This document shows, piece by piece, positions 1 to 6,701 of a DNA stretch of 63,000 bases. Both the position numbers and the translations under genes were made by a program. The stretch is taken from NCBI GenBank assembly GCA_017453305.1, contig JAFTKJ010000023.1, positions 1-63,000 of the forward strand. Reading direction: 5' to 3'. Origin of the DNA: Clostridia bacterium (GTDB taxonomy: Bacteria; Bacillota; Clostridia; Oscillospirales; CAG-272). Each line of letters starts with the position of its first letter. The stretch's first letter is position 1. The notes under the pieces are model-generated. The model made no database searches. It was not told the DNA's origin and was given only the letters and a program-made list of their open reading frames with translations.

Positions 1-1
1 A

Positions 2-177
2 GTGAAATATTCGCCTGCGCCGAATGTGAAATAATTCACTTCGTGAATTGTGAAATATCTCCCTTCGGTCGATGTGAAATGAAATAAATCCCCTCACGCG
101 CCGCAGCGCATTTCACACGCGAAGCGTATTTCACGCACGAAGTGCATTTCACAAATCCCGCAAGGGATTTATTTCAC
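2..177. repeat. self-complementary array of short hairpins joined by a constant 7-mer
   Basis: The 7-mer GTGAAAT occurs four times (2-8, 26-32, 50-56, 74-80), and its reverse complement ATTTCAC occurs four times afterwards (110-116, 128-134, 146-152, 171-177). Most gaps between copies hold their own short inverted repeat with a 3-5 nt loop: ATTCACTTCGTGAAT, ACGCGAAGCGT, GCACGAAGTGC and AAATCCCGCAAGGGATTT are clear examples. The left four 7-mers can pair in nested fashion with the right four, leaving the small hairpins as side branches. It lies at the window edge, downstream of tRNA-Trp on the tRNA strand. Function unknown; it resembles intergenic palindromic repeats rather than CRISPR. Confidence 0.85.
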
Positions 178-179
178 TG

Positions 180-213
180 AAAAAAGCCATTCGCTTACGC
201 GAATGGCTTTTTT
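180..213 (-). terminator. Rho-independent terminator after tRNA-Trp
   Basis: A 10-bp stem (185-194 with 199-208, loop TTAC) is flanked by A-runs and T-runs on both sides, so it can act on either strand. It lies 3 nt beyond the CCA end of the tRNA-Trp gene and most likely ends that transcript. Confidence 0.8.
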
Positions 214-215
214 CT

Positions 216-291
216 TGGCAGGGGCAGGAGGATTCGAACCCGCGACCCACGGTTTTGGAGACCGGTACTCTACCAGCTGAGCTATACCCCT
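216..291 (-). tRNA. tRNA-Trp (anticodon CCA)
   Basis: The reverse strand reads as a 76-nt tRNA with a 7-bp acceptor stem (AGGGGTA with TGCCCCT), discriminator G and an encoded CCA end. The anticodon loop is CTCCAAA, giving anticodon CCA for tryptophan. The T-loop TTCGAAT is present. The last pair of the anticodon stem and one pair in the T stem look mismatched, so the fold is slightly weaker than usual. It has its own promoter and terminator and stands alone. Confidence 0.93.
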
Positions 292-318
292 ATGTGCAGT
301 TTTTCTGCAACGTTCAAT

Positions 319-347
319 ATTATATCACAGTTTTTTGCAAATTGCAA
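319..347 (-). promoter_or_regulatory. sigma-A promoter for tRNA-Trp
   Basis: On the minus strand, TTGCAA (342-347) is followed by a 17-nt spacer and TATAAT (319-324). The start point would lie about 20 nt before the tRNA 5' end. Confidence 0.75.
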
Positions 348-377
348 TACCTTTTTTGAAAAAAGTTCAAAAAATAA

Positions 378-416
378 AAAAGAATTCGATTCTAACCGAA
401 TCGAATTCTTTTTTTA
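378..416 (-). terminator. terminator of the 429-1148 gene
   Basis: A 13-bp perfect stem (380-392 with 398-410) has a 5-nt loop. It is preceded by an A-run and followed by a T-run on the plus strand, so it works in both directions. It lies 13 nt beyond the stop codon of the minus-strand membrane protein gene. Confidence 0.85.
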
Positions 417-428
417 TTCTTTTAAAGA

Positions 429-1148
429 TCAAGCCTCGATAATTCTTCTCTTGACTCTGCGCTTAGGTGCAGGAGCTGCCGCAGTCTTTGCGTTCTCCTT
501 CTTTGCGTCGCCATGCGTGGTCAAAACCTGAACCAATACAAACAAAACCGTCAAGCCCAGCGCTACCAACAAGCCGATGTAGCCCTCGTTCAACTTTAGA
601 TACGAAACGTCAGGCAAAAGTGCGGATACCATGCTGACAGCAACAAACGCACCACCGCCGGAGGTGAGCAGAATGAATGCAGGGCGAATCATAAACATGC
701 ACACAAGTGCAAGCACGATGCCACACCCAAGTGCCAAGGATACATCGTGTACGTAGAAGAAGCCAAGCATAAAACCAACCACGCCCATAACAGCGCAGAA
801 GGCATAGGAGAACTTCTTAAATGCGAGGAAGAAGAACAAAATTGCTACCACTGCACCTGCAACGTATGCCAACCAATCAAACGACTCCAGCTTGAAATAA
901 CCGGCAACCAGCAAATACAACTCCTCCCCAAGTGCATATCCCACAACGGTAAAGGAAAGAGAAACCAACAATTTGATCAGCTTATAGCCAAGCAAGCCTG
1001 CGCCAACCGCAAGCACCGCGCCTAAAACATAAAATATGAATGCAGGAACGGAAATGCTTTCCGCAAAGGCGGCAATTTTGGCATTTGCGCGTGCGAGGAC
1101 TGTTGCAATGTCACCCGCAGCAAGAACTTTAAGAAACAAAGAACCCAT
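429..1148 (-). CDS. multi-pass membrane protein, DUF4203-like
   Basis: This 239-residue protein is mostly hydrophobic, with about seven membrane segments starting near residue 35. It ends in a basic tail rich in Lys, Arg and Ala (PKRRVKRR) that probably faces the cytoplasm. The layout resembles the DUF4203/TM7S3-TM198 group, but I cannot name a substrate or role. The start is the ATG at 1148, because AAGGAG lies 7 nt upstream; an in-frame start eight codons earlier has no such site. The gene is monocistronic, with its own strong promoter (1184-1213) and a terminator right after the stop. Confidence 0.75.
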   Translation of the reverse strand: MGSLFLKVLAAGDIATVLARANAKIAAFAESISVPAFIFYVLGAVLAVGAGLLGYKLIKLLVSLSFTVVGYALGEELYLLVAGYFKLESFDWLAYVAGAVVAILFFFLAFKKFSYAFCAVMGVVGFMLGFFYVHDVSLALGCGIVLALVCMFMIRPAFILLTSGGGAFVAVSMVSALLPDVSYLKLNEGYIGLLVALGLTVLFVLVQVLTTHGDAKKENAKTAAAPAPKRRVKRRIIEA

Positions 1149-1183
1149 TACGATACTCCTTTCACGAGACAATTCTTTATCAT

Positions 1184-1213
1184 ATTATACAACGAATACC
1201 CCTGCTTTGTCAA
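1184..1213 (-). promoter_or_regulatory. consensus sigma-A promoter of the 429-1148 gene
   Basis: On the minus strand, TTGACA (1208-1213) is followed by an 18-nt spacer and TATAAT (1184-1189), both perfect consensus hexamers. The leader to the ATG is about 30 nt. Confidence 0.85.
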
Positions 1214-1363
1214 GAGTTTCTTTCACATTTTTTATTTTTTTATTTTTCGTACACAATTCCATTACACATAGGATAAAAATCACGCATTATTTACATTTCC
1301 TTGTAGAAATAGAAACGAAAATATGATACAATGTCAATAATTGGATTTTTTGGAGGCATACGT

Positions 1364-2734
1364 ATGACGGCTGCAGATCTTCACTATAAAAAAATGACCG
1401 AAACACCAATTCCACGCCTGATCATCGGTCTTGGCATTCCCACCACAATATCCATGCTCATCACGGGCATTTACAACCTTGCCGACACCTACTTTGTGGG
1501 AGGCCTGGGGGAAAGTCCACAAGCGGCAACGGGTATTTTATTTACCCTGCAATCCATTATTCAGGCAATCGCCTTCATGTGGGGGCATGGCTCGGGCACG
1601 TTCGTTGCAAAATCCTTGGCGGATCGGGACACCAAAAGTGCAACACGCTACGTCTCTTCGGCGTTTTTCATTGGCATTTTTATGGGATTGATCCTCTCTA
1701 CGTTTGGACTGATCTTTCTTGATCCTCTGCTTCTCCTTTTGGGTAGCACGCAAACCATTCTTCCCTTTGCGCGCGACTATGGCATGTGGGTGCTGATCGC
1801 TTGCCCGTTTATGATCGGCTCTTTGGTGCTCAACAACAACCTGCGCTATGAGGGCAAGGCGTTTTACTCTATGATCGGTCTGACCACCGGAGGCATCCTG
1901 AACATTTTTGGTGATTTTCTTCTCATCCGCATTTTCCACATGGGCGTATTTGGTGCGGGCTTGGCAACCGCTGTGTCGCAGATCATCAGCTTTACCATTC
2001 TTTTGTTTCTTTATTTCCGCATGGCGCAAAGTAACATCTCGCTCCGCGCCGTCAGCCGCGACGTACGGGAATATCTCGCCATTGCAAAGGTCGGATTCCC
2101 CTCTCTGATCCGTCAAGGTCTCAACTCCATTTCGGGCGGCATCCTCAACAACTTGACCAAGCCCTTTGGTGACGCCGCAATTGCTGCCATGAGCGTGGTC
2201 AACCGCTTTTCCTCCCTGGTCATGTTTGTGGGACTTGGCATCGGGCAAGGCTTTCAGCCCGTGGCATCCTTTAATTATCAGGCAAAAAAATACACTCGCG
2301 TCAAAAAAGGCTTGATCTTTACCACCACATTTGGCTTTTGCCTGCTCGCAGTCCTTGCCGCAGGTGGATTTGCGTTTGCCGAACCAATCGTTTACCTCTT
2401 CCAGGAGCATCCAGAGGTGCGTGTCATCGGTGTTCCCGCCCTGCGCTACGCCACAATCGGCATCCTGTTCCTTTCTCTTTCCGTCCCCGTAAACATGCTC
2501 TATCAAAGCATTCGGCGCGCAGGGATCGCATCTCTGCTCTCACTGTTGCGCTCGGGAGCGATCTTTATTCCCGTACTACTGATCCTGCATCACTTTTGCG
2601 GCTTGACGGGTATTCAGCTGGCACAGCCCGTTGCCGATATGCTCACGGGCTTGATCAGCATTCCGTTTATGCTGTATTTTCTGCGCACTACGCCGGATGA
2701 CGTTCCGGATACTGGTACAGAACTGCCCGAATGA
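1364..2734 (+). CDS. MATE family efflux transporter
   Basis: A 456-residue polytopic protein with about twelve membrane segments in two similar halves, as in the multidrug and toxic compound extrusion family. These transporters export cationic compounds in exchange for Na+ or H+. Opening residues such as PRLIIGLGIPTTISMLITGIY and the NLADTYFVGGLG stretch are typical of clostridial MATE proteins. Length matches the family (about 450). The start at 1364 is chosen because GGAGG lies 8 nt upstream; a start 11 codons earlier lacks one. The transported substrate cannot be read from sequence. No regulator is adjacent. Confidence 0.9.
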   Translation: MTAADLHYKKMTETPIPRLIIGLGIPTTISMLITGIYNLADTYFVGGLGESPQAATGILFTLQSIIQAIAFMWGHGSGTFVAKSLADRDTKSATRYVSSAFFIGIFMGLILSTFGLIFLDPLLLLLGSTQTILPFARDYGMWVLIACPFMIGSLVLNNNLRYEGKAFYSMIGLTTGGILNIFGDFLLIRIFHMGVFGAGLATAVSQIISFTILLFLYFRMAQSNISLRAVSRDVREYLAIAKVGFPSLIRQGLNSISGGILNNLTKPFGDAAIAAMSVVNRFSSLVMFVGLGIGQGFQPVASFNYQAKKYTRVKKGLIFTTTFGFCLLAVLAAGGFAFAEPIVYLFQEHPEVRVIGVPALRYATIGILFLSLSVPVNMLYQSIRRAGIASLLSLLRSGAIFIPVLLILHHFCGLTGIQLAQPVADMLTGLISIPFMLYFLRTTPDDVPDTGTELPE

Positions 2735-2757
2735 ATTCTGTGAATATTTTTGTTTTG

Positions 2758-2800
2758 CACCCCCGCGTTCTTGACAACAGACGCGGGGGGGTGTTATAAT
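2758..2800 (+). promoter_or_regulatory. promoter for the HAD-VTT operon with a GC-rich inverted repeat in it
   Basis: TTGACA (2771-2776), an 18-nt spacer and TATAAT (2795-2800) form a consensus promoter. The -35 box lies in the loop of a GC-rich inverted repeat (2758-2767 with 2782-2793, C-run against G-run), so the spacer is one arm of the hairpin. There is no T-run after the repeat on the plus strand, so it is not a standard terminator for the MATE gene. Confidence 0.75.
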
Positions 2801-2831
2801 AAAAAGCAGACTGTAAAATTGTGAGGTTGTT

Positions 2832-3539
2832 ATGAAAATTACAACGGTTTTATTCGATTTGGACGGAACACTGCTGCCAATGGACCAGGACGTGTTCGTC
2901 AAGGCTTATTTTGGCGGCATTGCCAAAAGGCTTGCTCCCCACGGGTACGATCCGCAAAAGCTGATTGGTGCCATTTGGGGCGGCACAATGGAAATGATTA
3001 AGAATGACGGCAAAAAGACCAACGAGGAGCGCTTTTGGGATAGCTTTGTGGGCGTGTTCGGTGAGCGTGCAAGAAATGATCTGCCTTTGTTTGACGCATT
3101 TTATCGCGAGGATTTTGACAAGGTGCAAGCCGTTTGCGGACATACCCCAAAGGCAAGAGCGCTGATTGACCGTTTAAAGGAAAAGGGATTGCGTTTGGCA
3201 CTTGCCACAAACCCCGTCTTCCCTTCCATGGCAACCGAAAGCCGCATGCGTTGGGCAGGGCTTTCCACGGCGGACTTTGCGCTTTACACCACGTACGAAA
3301 ACTCCCGCTTTTGCAAGCCGAACCCTGCCTATTACAAGGACATTCTAAATGCGCTTGGCGTCTGCCCCGAGGAATGCCTGATGGTTGGAAATGACGTTTC
3401 CGACGACATGGTAGCACGGGAGCTTGGCATGCAGGTATTCCTGCTGACGGATTGCTTGATCAACAAAGACAGCGTGGATATTTCTGTTTATCCAAACGGC
3501 AATTTTGACGATCTGCTAGCTTTGGCGGAGGAACTGTAA
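2832..3539 (+). CDS. HAD superfamily hydrolase (phosphatase)
   Basis: A 235-residue HAD phosphatase. Motif I is FDLDGTLL (residues 8-15), with the nucleophile Asp and the second Asp as acid/base. Motif III is the Lys in CKPNPAYY, and motif IV is GNDVSDDM. The helical cap lies between motifs I and II (type C1), as in phosphoglycolate phosphatase and 5'-nucleotidase-like members. The substrate is unknown. The gene is the first of two and almost touches the next start codon (TAATATG), so the pair is probably translationally coupled. Confidence 0.88.
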   Translation: MKITTVLFDLDGTLLPMDQDVFVKAYFGGIAKRLAPHGYDPQKLIGAIWGGTMEMIKNDGKKTNEERFWDSFVGVFGERARNDLPLFDAFYREDFDKVQAVCGHTPKARALIDRLKEKGLRLALATNPVFPSMATESRMRWAGLSTADFALYTTYENSRFCKPNPAYYKDILNALGVCPEECLMVGNDVSDDMVARELGMQVFLLTDCLINKDSVDISVYPNGNFDDLLALAEEL

Positions 3540-3540
3540 T

Positions 3541-4278
3541 ATGACTGCTGAAAACAAACAAACTTTAAAAAAGCTGATCCTGTCGGCACTTGGTATTGGT
3601 GCCTTGGTGGGCGCTGTGTATCTTGTGATGTATCTGCTTGGGTGGACGAGCATGACGCAGGAGGAGCTGCAAGAGATCATTGCCGCAGGTGGTGCATGGG
3701 CACCCGTACTGTTTGTACTCATCAGCTTTTTGCAGGTGACCTTTGTTCCCATTCCCGGCGCGGTCACCATCCTGGCAGGAAACTACCTGTTTGGAATGGG
3801 TGCATCCTTTTTATACTCCTACATCGGTATGCTGGCGGGCGCGATGTTCGCGTTTGGGCTGGGCAGATGGCTCGGCCGCCCGTTTGTCAATTGGATTGCC
3901 GGAGGCTCAGACAAGGTAGACGAATGGCTGAAAAAGCTGCACGGGAGAGAAAACGTCCTGCTGTTTTTCATGTTCCTGCTTCCCTTTTTCCCCGACGATA
4001 TTCTCTGCTCGGTGGCAGGGATCCTTCCTCTTGGGTGGGGTGGATTTTTTGTGATGCAGATCATCACGCGCACCACCAGCGTGGGAGCGACGCTCCTTTT
4101 GATGTCGGGTGAGTTTATTCCGTGGCACGGCTGGGGACTTGTGGTTCTTGCCGTCATCGGCATTTTGGCAGTGGTCGCGTTCATTCTCAGCTACCGCAAC
4201 GCCGAGCGCATCAACCAAGCCCTCGCGTCCCTCTCGGATAAGATCATTCACCTCTTCCGCAAAAAGAAAACGGATTGA
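3541..4278 (+). CDS. VTT/DedA-type membrane protein (TVP38/TMEM64 family)
   Basis: A 245-residue integral membrane protein of the VTT (SNARE-associated Golgi, DedA/TVP38) family. The central region has the characteristic re-entrant stretch (FVPIPGAVTILAGNYLFG, then FGLGRWLGR) and a second hydrophobic hairpin with FFPDDILCSVAG. Family members act in lipid and undecaprenyl-phosphate flipping and membrane homeostasis; the role of this one is inferred only from that. The start lies one base after the HAD stop codon, with GGAGG 9 nt upstream inside the HAD gene. The C-terminus is basic and likely cytoplasmic. Confidence 0.88.
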   Translation: MTAENKQTLKKLILSALGIGALVGAVYLVMYLLGWTSMTQEELQEIIAAGGAWAPVLFVLISFLQVTFVPIPGAVTILAGNYLFGMGASFLYSYIGMLAGAMFAFGLGRWLGRPFVNWIAGGSDKVDEWLKKLHGRENVLLFFMFLLPFFPDDILCSVAGILPLGWGGFFVMQIITRTTSVGATLLLMSGEFIPWHGWGLVVLAVIGILAVVAFILSYRNAERINQALASLSDKIIHLFRKKKTD

Positions 4279-4303
4279 ATCAAATTTACCAAATAAAAAG
4301 ATT

Positions 4304-4337
4304 AACCGCCGCGAAGCAAAAAAACTTCGCGGCGGTT
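4304..4337 (+). terminator. hairpin after the VTT gene
   Basis: A 13-bp perfect GC-rich stem (4304-4316 with 4325-4337) has an A-rich 8-nt loop. It lies 25 nt after the VTT stop and 20 nt before the convergent Xre gene. The T-run is weak (GCCTTCTAAT), so termination is probable but not certain. Confidence 0.6.
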
Positions 4338-4357
4338 GCCTTCTAATGTGATACTTT

Positions 4358-4564
4358 TTAATTCACACAGCCACAGAAACGATCATTACAAACAATATAA
4401 TCAATACCTACGCCAAAATATTCTGAAATCAATTTAAGAGTTGAAACATCCGGCTCTCTTTCTTCCCTCTCATATCTGGCATAGTTATTTGCAGAACACC
4501 CAATGGCTTCAGCTACTTCTTTCTGGGTCACACCTTTGCACATACGTAATTCTTTAAGCCTCAT
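4358..4564 (-). CDS. small Xre-family helix-turn-helix regulator
   Basis: This 68-residue protein consists of little more than a Cro/C1-type HTH: TQKEVAEAIGCSANNYARYEREER covers the two DNA-contacting helices, followed by the PDVSTLKLISEYFGVGIDYI tail typical of Xre proteins. It ends in a short Cys-containing tail. Its ATG lies inside the end of the RNase III gene (11-nt overlap), with GGGGGA about 13 nt upstream, so the two proteins are co-expressed. A GTG one codon upstream is an alternative start. It could repress its own operon, whose promoter is at 5864-5892. Confidence 0.85.
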   Translation of the reverse strand: MRLKELRMCKGVTQKEVAEAIGCSANNYARYEREEREPDVSTLKLISEYFGVGIDYIVCNDRFCGCVN

Positions 4565-5627
4565 CACGGTGTTCGTCCCCCATGTTGCCCAAATAGAGCC
4601 ACGCCATCAAGTACGCAGCACGTTTCTTTGCTCTTTGTTTTGATGTATGGGTCGCAGAATACGCTCGATCCAATCCCTTTACACTACAGGTACATTCCCA
4701 CACAGGGGTTCCATCTGCATCAGAAAATTCTGCAAAAGCATAGCCCGGTTCTCCGATAAATCCTTTTTGATAAAGTTCTTGGAGCTGATTGATTGCTTTT
4801 TCAGGAACCAGCTCACCCACCTCGTCCGTTAAAGAAAGTAACAAATTGTTGTTTTTGAGATAGTGATACGCTTTTTTTGCTGTAGCCAGTCTTGCTTCAA
4901 CTTGGTTCTTTCCCAATGATTGAAAAAGCATACCGGAGCCAAGCTGCAAATTACACTGCATACTTCCCCCTTGCGGAAATTCTTCGAGCAGTTTATAATT
5001 AGAAACCCAATTTTGAAAAGTATACTCGGGAAGCAAACCGTATTTTTTTTGATTCCATTGTTGAATCACTTGCACGTAATCAGGTTCGTCTTGCAAATCC
5101 GTTCTTAAGCAGGCATCCAATCCCAACATTCTTTCCACTACTTTTTCGAGTGCGGATGTATTCCAATTGGAATCGATCGCAACCGCACCAAGAATTGCCT
5201 CAAAAAGATCTTCTTGCACCGATTCTTGGAGATGAATTTTTTGACTTGCATCTCCGTAACCAAGAATCAAGGAGTGATGAAAATTCAGCTCTCTCACTTT
5301 CTGTGCCAGCATACTCTTGCAAACAATTTTTGCCTTTACTGTGGTAAGTTCGCCCTCCTCTAAATTTGAAAAGAAGCAATGATCGTCACCAATTTTACCG
5401 TAGAATCCGCTCATAGCTTTCATAACAATAAAGTCCAGCGCTTTATCGCCATAAAATTCGAGCACTTCATTATGCTGAGCTCGAGGATTTTCTTCCGCAT
5501 ACGATTTTCGCGTAAAAGCCTGACACAGTAATTGGATATTACTAAAATGATACCCGATTTTGGATTGGATCGTTTGATTCTGCTCTTCATGCTCGATAAA
5601 AAGTGTTTGTAAGTTGAGTTTTTCCAT
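4554..5627 (-). CDS. RNase III-family protein with two dsRNA-binding domains
   Basis: A 357-residue protein. Residues about 15-165 form an RNase III domain. The signature HNEVLEFYGDKAL keeps E54, E57 and D61, and EDLFEAILGA keeps D140 and E143, so every catalytic acid known from RNase III is present and cleavage is likely. Two dsRBD-like segments follow: about 182-260 (ending TAKKAYHYLK) and about 276-346 (ending SKQRAKKRAAYLMAWLYL). Housekeeping bacterial RNase III is about 230 residues with one dsRBD, so this looks like a specialised paralogue. The start at 5627 has AAAGGAG 8 nt upstream. It is co-transcribed with an overlapping Xre gene, and its roughly 230-nt leader carries two hairpins. 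Confidence 0.85.
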   Translation of the reverse strand: MEKLNLQTLFIEHEEQNQTIQSKIGYHFSNIQLLCQAFTRKSYAEENPRAQHNEVLEFYGDKALDFIVMKAMSGFYGKIGDDHCFFSNLEEGELTTVKAKIVCKSMLAQKVRELNFHHSLILGYGDASQKIHLQESVQEDLFEAILGAVAIDSNWNTSALEKVVERMLGLDACLRTDLQDEPDYVQVIQQWNQKKYGLLPEYTFQNWVSNYKLLEEFPQGGSMQCNLQLGSGMLFQSLGKNQVEARLATAKKAYHYLKNNNLLLSLTDEVGELVPEKAINQLQELYQKGFIGEPGYAFAEFSDADGTPVWECTCSVKGLDRAYSATHTSKQRAKKRAAYLMAWLYLGNMGDEHRDEA

Positions 5628-5682
5628 TGTTTGTTCTCCTTTTAAATAAATTTTCTTTATTTTGCAAGAAGATATAAGTATA

Positions 5683-5730
5683 GCCCGACAAAAGCCCATG
5701 GTGACGCCCCCATGTGCTGATTTATCGGGC
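5683..5730 (-). promoter_or_regulatory. long irregular hairpin in the RNase III leader
   Basis: Outer arms 5683-5691 and 5722-5730 pair over 9 bp, one of them a G-U pair only when read as the minus-strand RNA. Inner arms 5694-5701 and 5710-5717 pair with one mismatch. The 48-nt structure ends about 55 nt before the RNase III start codon. By analogy with the self-cleaved leader of E. coli rnc it may be an autoregulatory target; that is inference. Confidence 0.6.
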
Positions 5731-5763
5731 ACAAACAAATAAAATATATGACATAAATCACCG

Positions 5764-5802
5764 TCGTTTGAAAAAGGCCACTTGCATAGCCAAAGTCAAA
5801 CG
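5764..5802 (-). promoter_or_regulatory. second hairpin in the RNase III leader
   Basis: CGTTTGA (5764-5770) pairs with TCAAACG (5796-5802), and an inner GGC/GCC pair closes a loop after a 4x4 internal loop. It lies between the promoter and the larger hairpin at 5683-5730. Confidence 0.5.
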
Positions 5803-5863
5803 CCTCTGTTTTACGTTAGGTATTTTACATGTTCGCACCATACCATATTTTCTTGTTGCCTCT

Positions 5864-5892
5864 ATTATAACATGCTTTTTTTCGTTTGTCAA
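5864..5892 (-). promoter_or_regulatory. consensus promoter of the RNase III-Xre operon
   Basis: On the minus strand, TTGACA (5887-5892), a 17-nt spacer and TATAAT (5864-5869) are all ideal. The start point near 5857 gives a leader of about 230 nt. Between this promoter and the lipase start at 5996 I see no other clear signal. Confidence 0.85.
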
Positions 5893-5995
5893 CCCCTTTT
5901 TTCTATCCATTTTGGACATTTTGAGTTGGTTGGCTTGTCAATGGCGCACCAACGACGTGCGCGGCACATACACTCCCATATAGTGGGGTGATTTT

Positions 5996-6688
5996 ATGCT
6001 GATGAGTGAATTATTTTACCGATGCGTGCACGTGGCGTACACGCACGTCGAAAACGATGGGGATTTTGCTACCGAACGCTATGGGAGCACGCTCTACGTC
6101 TATTTGCAATGCTCAGATGGAAAGGAAGATTGGAAAAACAATCTTGATTTTCCTGCCGCGCCCTATCGCCGCATGGGGCACACGGTCTGGTTTGCGCATC
6201 GCGGTTTTTTGCGCGTTTGGAAAAGCGTGGAGCCATATCTCACACGTTTGATCCTCGACCCGAGCGTTCGGCGGATCGTGACCGTTGGCTACTCTCACGG
6301 CGCCGCGTTGGCGGTGCTTTGCCACGAGTATGTCTATTTTCACCGTCCCGATCTGCGCACATCCATGGAGGGCTACGGCTTTGGATGTCCGCGCGTAATA
6401 TGGGGACTACGCTCCCGTGCCTTGACGGAGCGATGGTGTCGCTTTACCGTAATCCGCAATTTGGATGATCTCGTCACGCATCTGCCGCCTGCACTGTTCG
6501 GATATTTCCACGTGGGAACACGATTGGAGATTGGTGAGCGCGGAAGATATTCCCCCATTGACGCACACCGCCCCGAAAGCATTCTTGCAGAGCTTCGCCG
6601 CATGGAGGGACATTCCTCTCAATTAAAAATCGAGCAGCCGCCCCCAACGCACGTTCAAAAACAGACTGACGTGGGGACGGCTCTGTAA
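5996..6688 (+). CDS. lipase-like alpha/beta hydrolase (class 3 fold)
   Basis: A 230-residue protein without a signal peptide. The nucleophile elbow GYSHG spans residues 98-102 (Ser100). YGFGCPRV and the LDDLVTHLPP stretch further on supply the likely Asp, and a His follows in FGYFHVG or DAHRP, matching the order seen in fungal-type lipase_3 proteins. The substrate is unknown and could be a lipid or another ester. The start has a GGGGTGA site 5 nt upstream. It is a single gene, convergent with the aldo/keto reductase only 13 nt away, and no terminator is visible between them. Confidence 0.75.
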   Translation: MLMSELFYRCVHVAYTHVENDGDFATERYGSTLYVYLQCSDGKEDWKNNLDFPAAPYRRMGHTVWFAHRGFLRVWKSVEPYLTRLILDPSVRRIVTVGYSHGAALAVLCHEYVYFHRPDLRTSMEGYGFGCPRVIWGLRSRALTERWCRFTVIRNLDDLVTHLPPALFGYFHVGTRLEIGERGRYSPIDAHRPESILAELRRMEGHSSQLKIEQPPPTHVQKQTDVGTAL

Positions 6689-6701
6689 AAGTCCGTTTTA
6701 T

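Noticed and set aside
2..177. possible CRISPR array
   Set aside because: Repeat units are only 7 nt, the intervals are themselves palindromic, orientation flips halfway, and no cas genes are present.
1538..2506. 322-codon open frame opposite the MATE gene
   Set aside because: Its product is hydrophilic and of low complexity, it has no start signal, and it lies wholly inside a clear MATE gene.
5694..5717. riboswitch in the RNase III leader
   Set aside because: The hairpins are simple and match no riboswitch core that I know; a dsRNA substrate role fits better.
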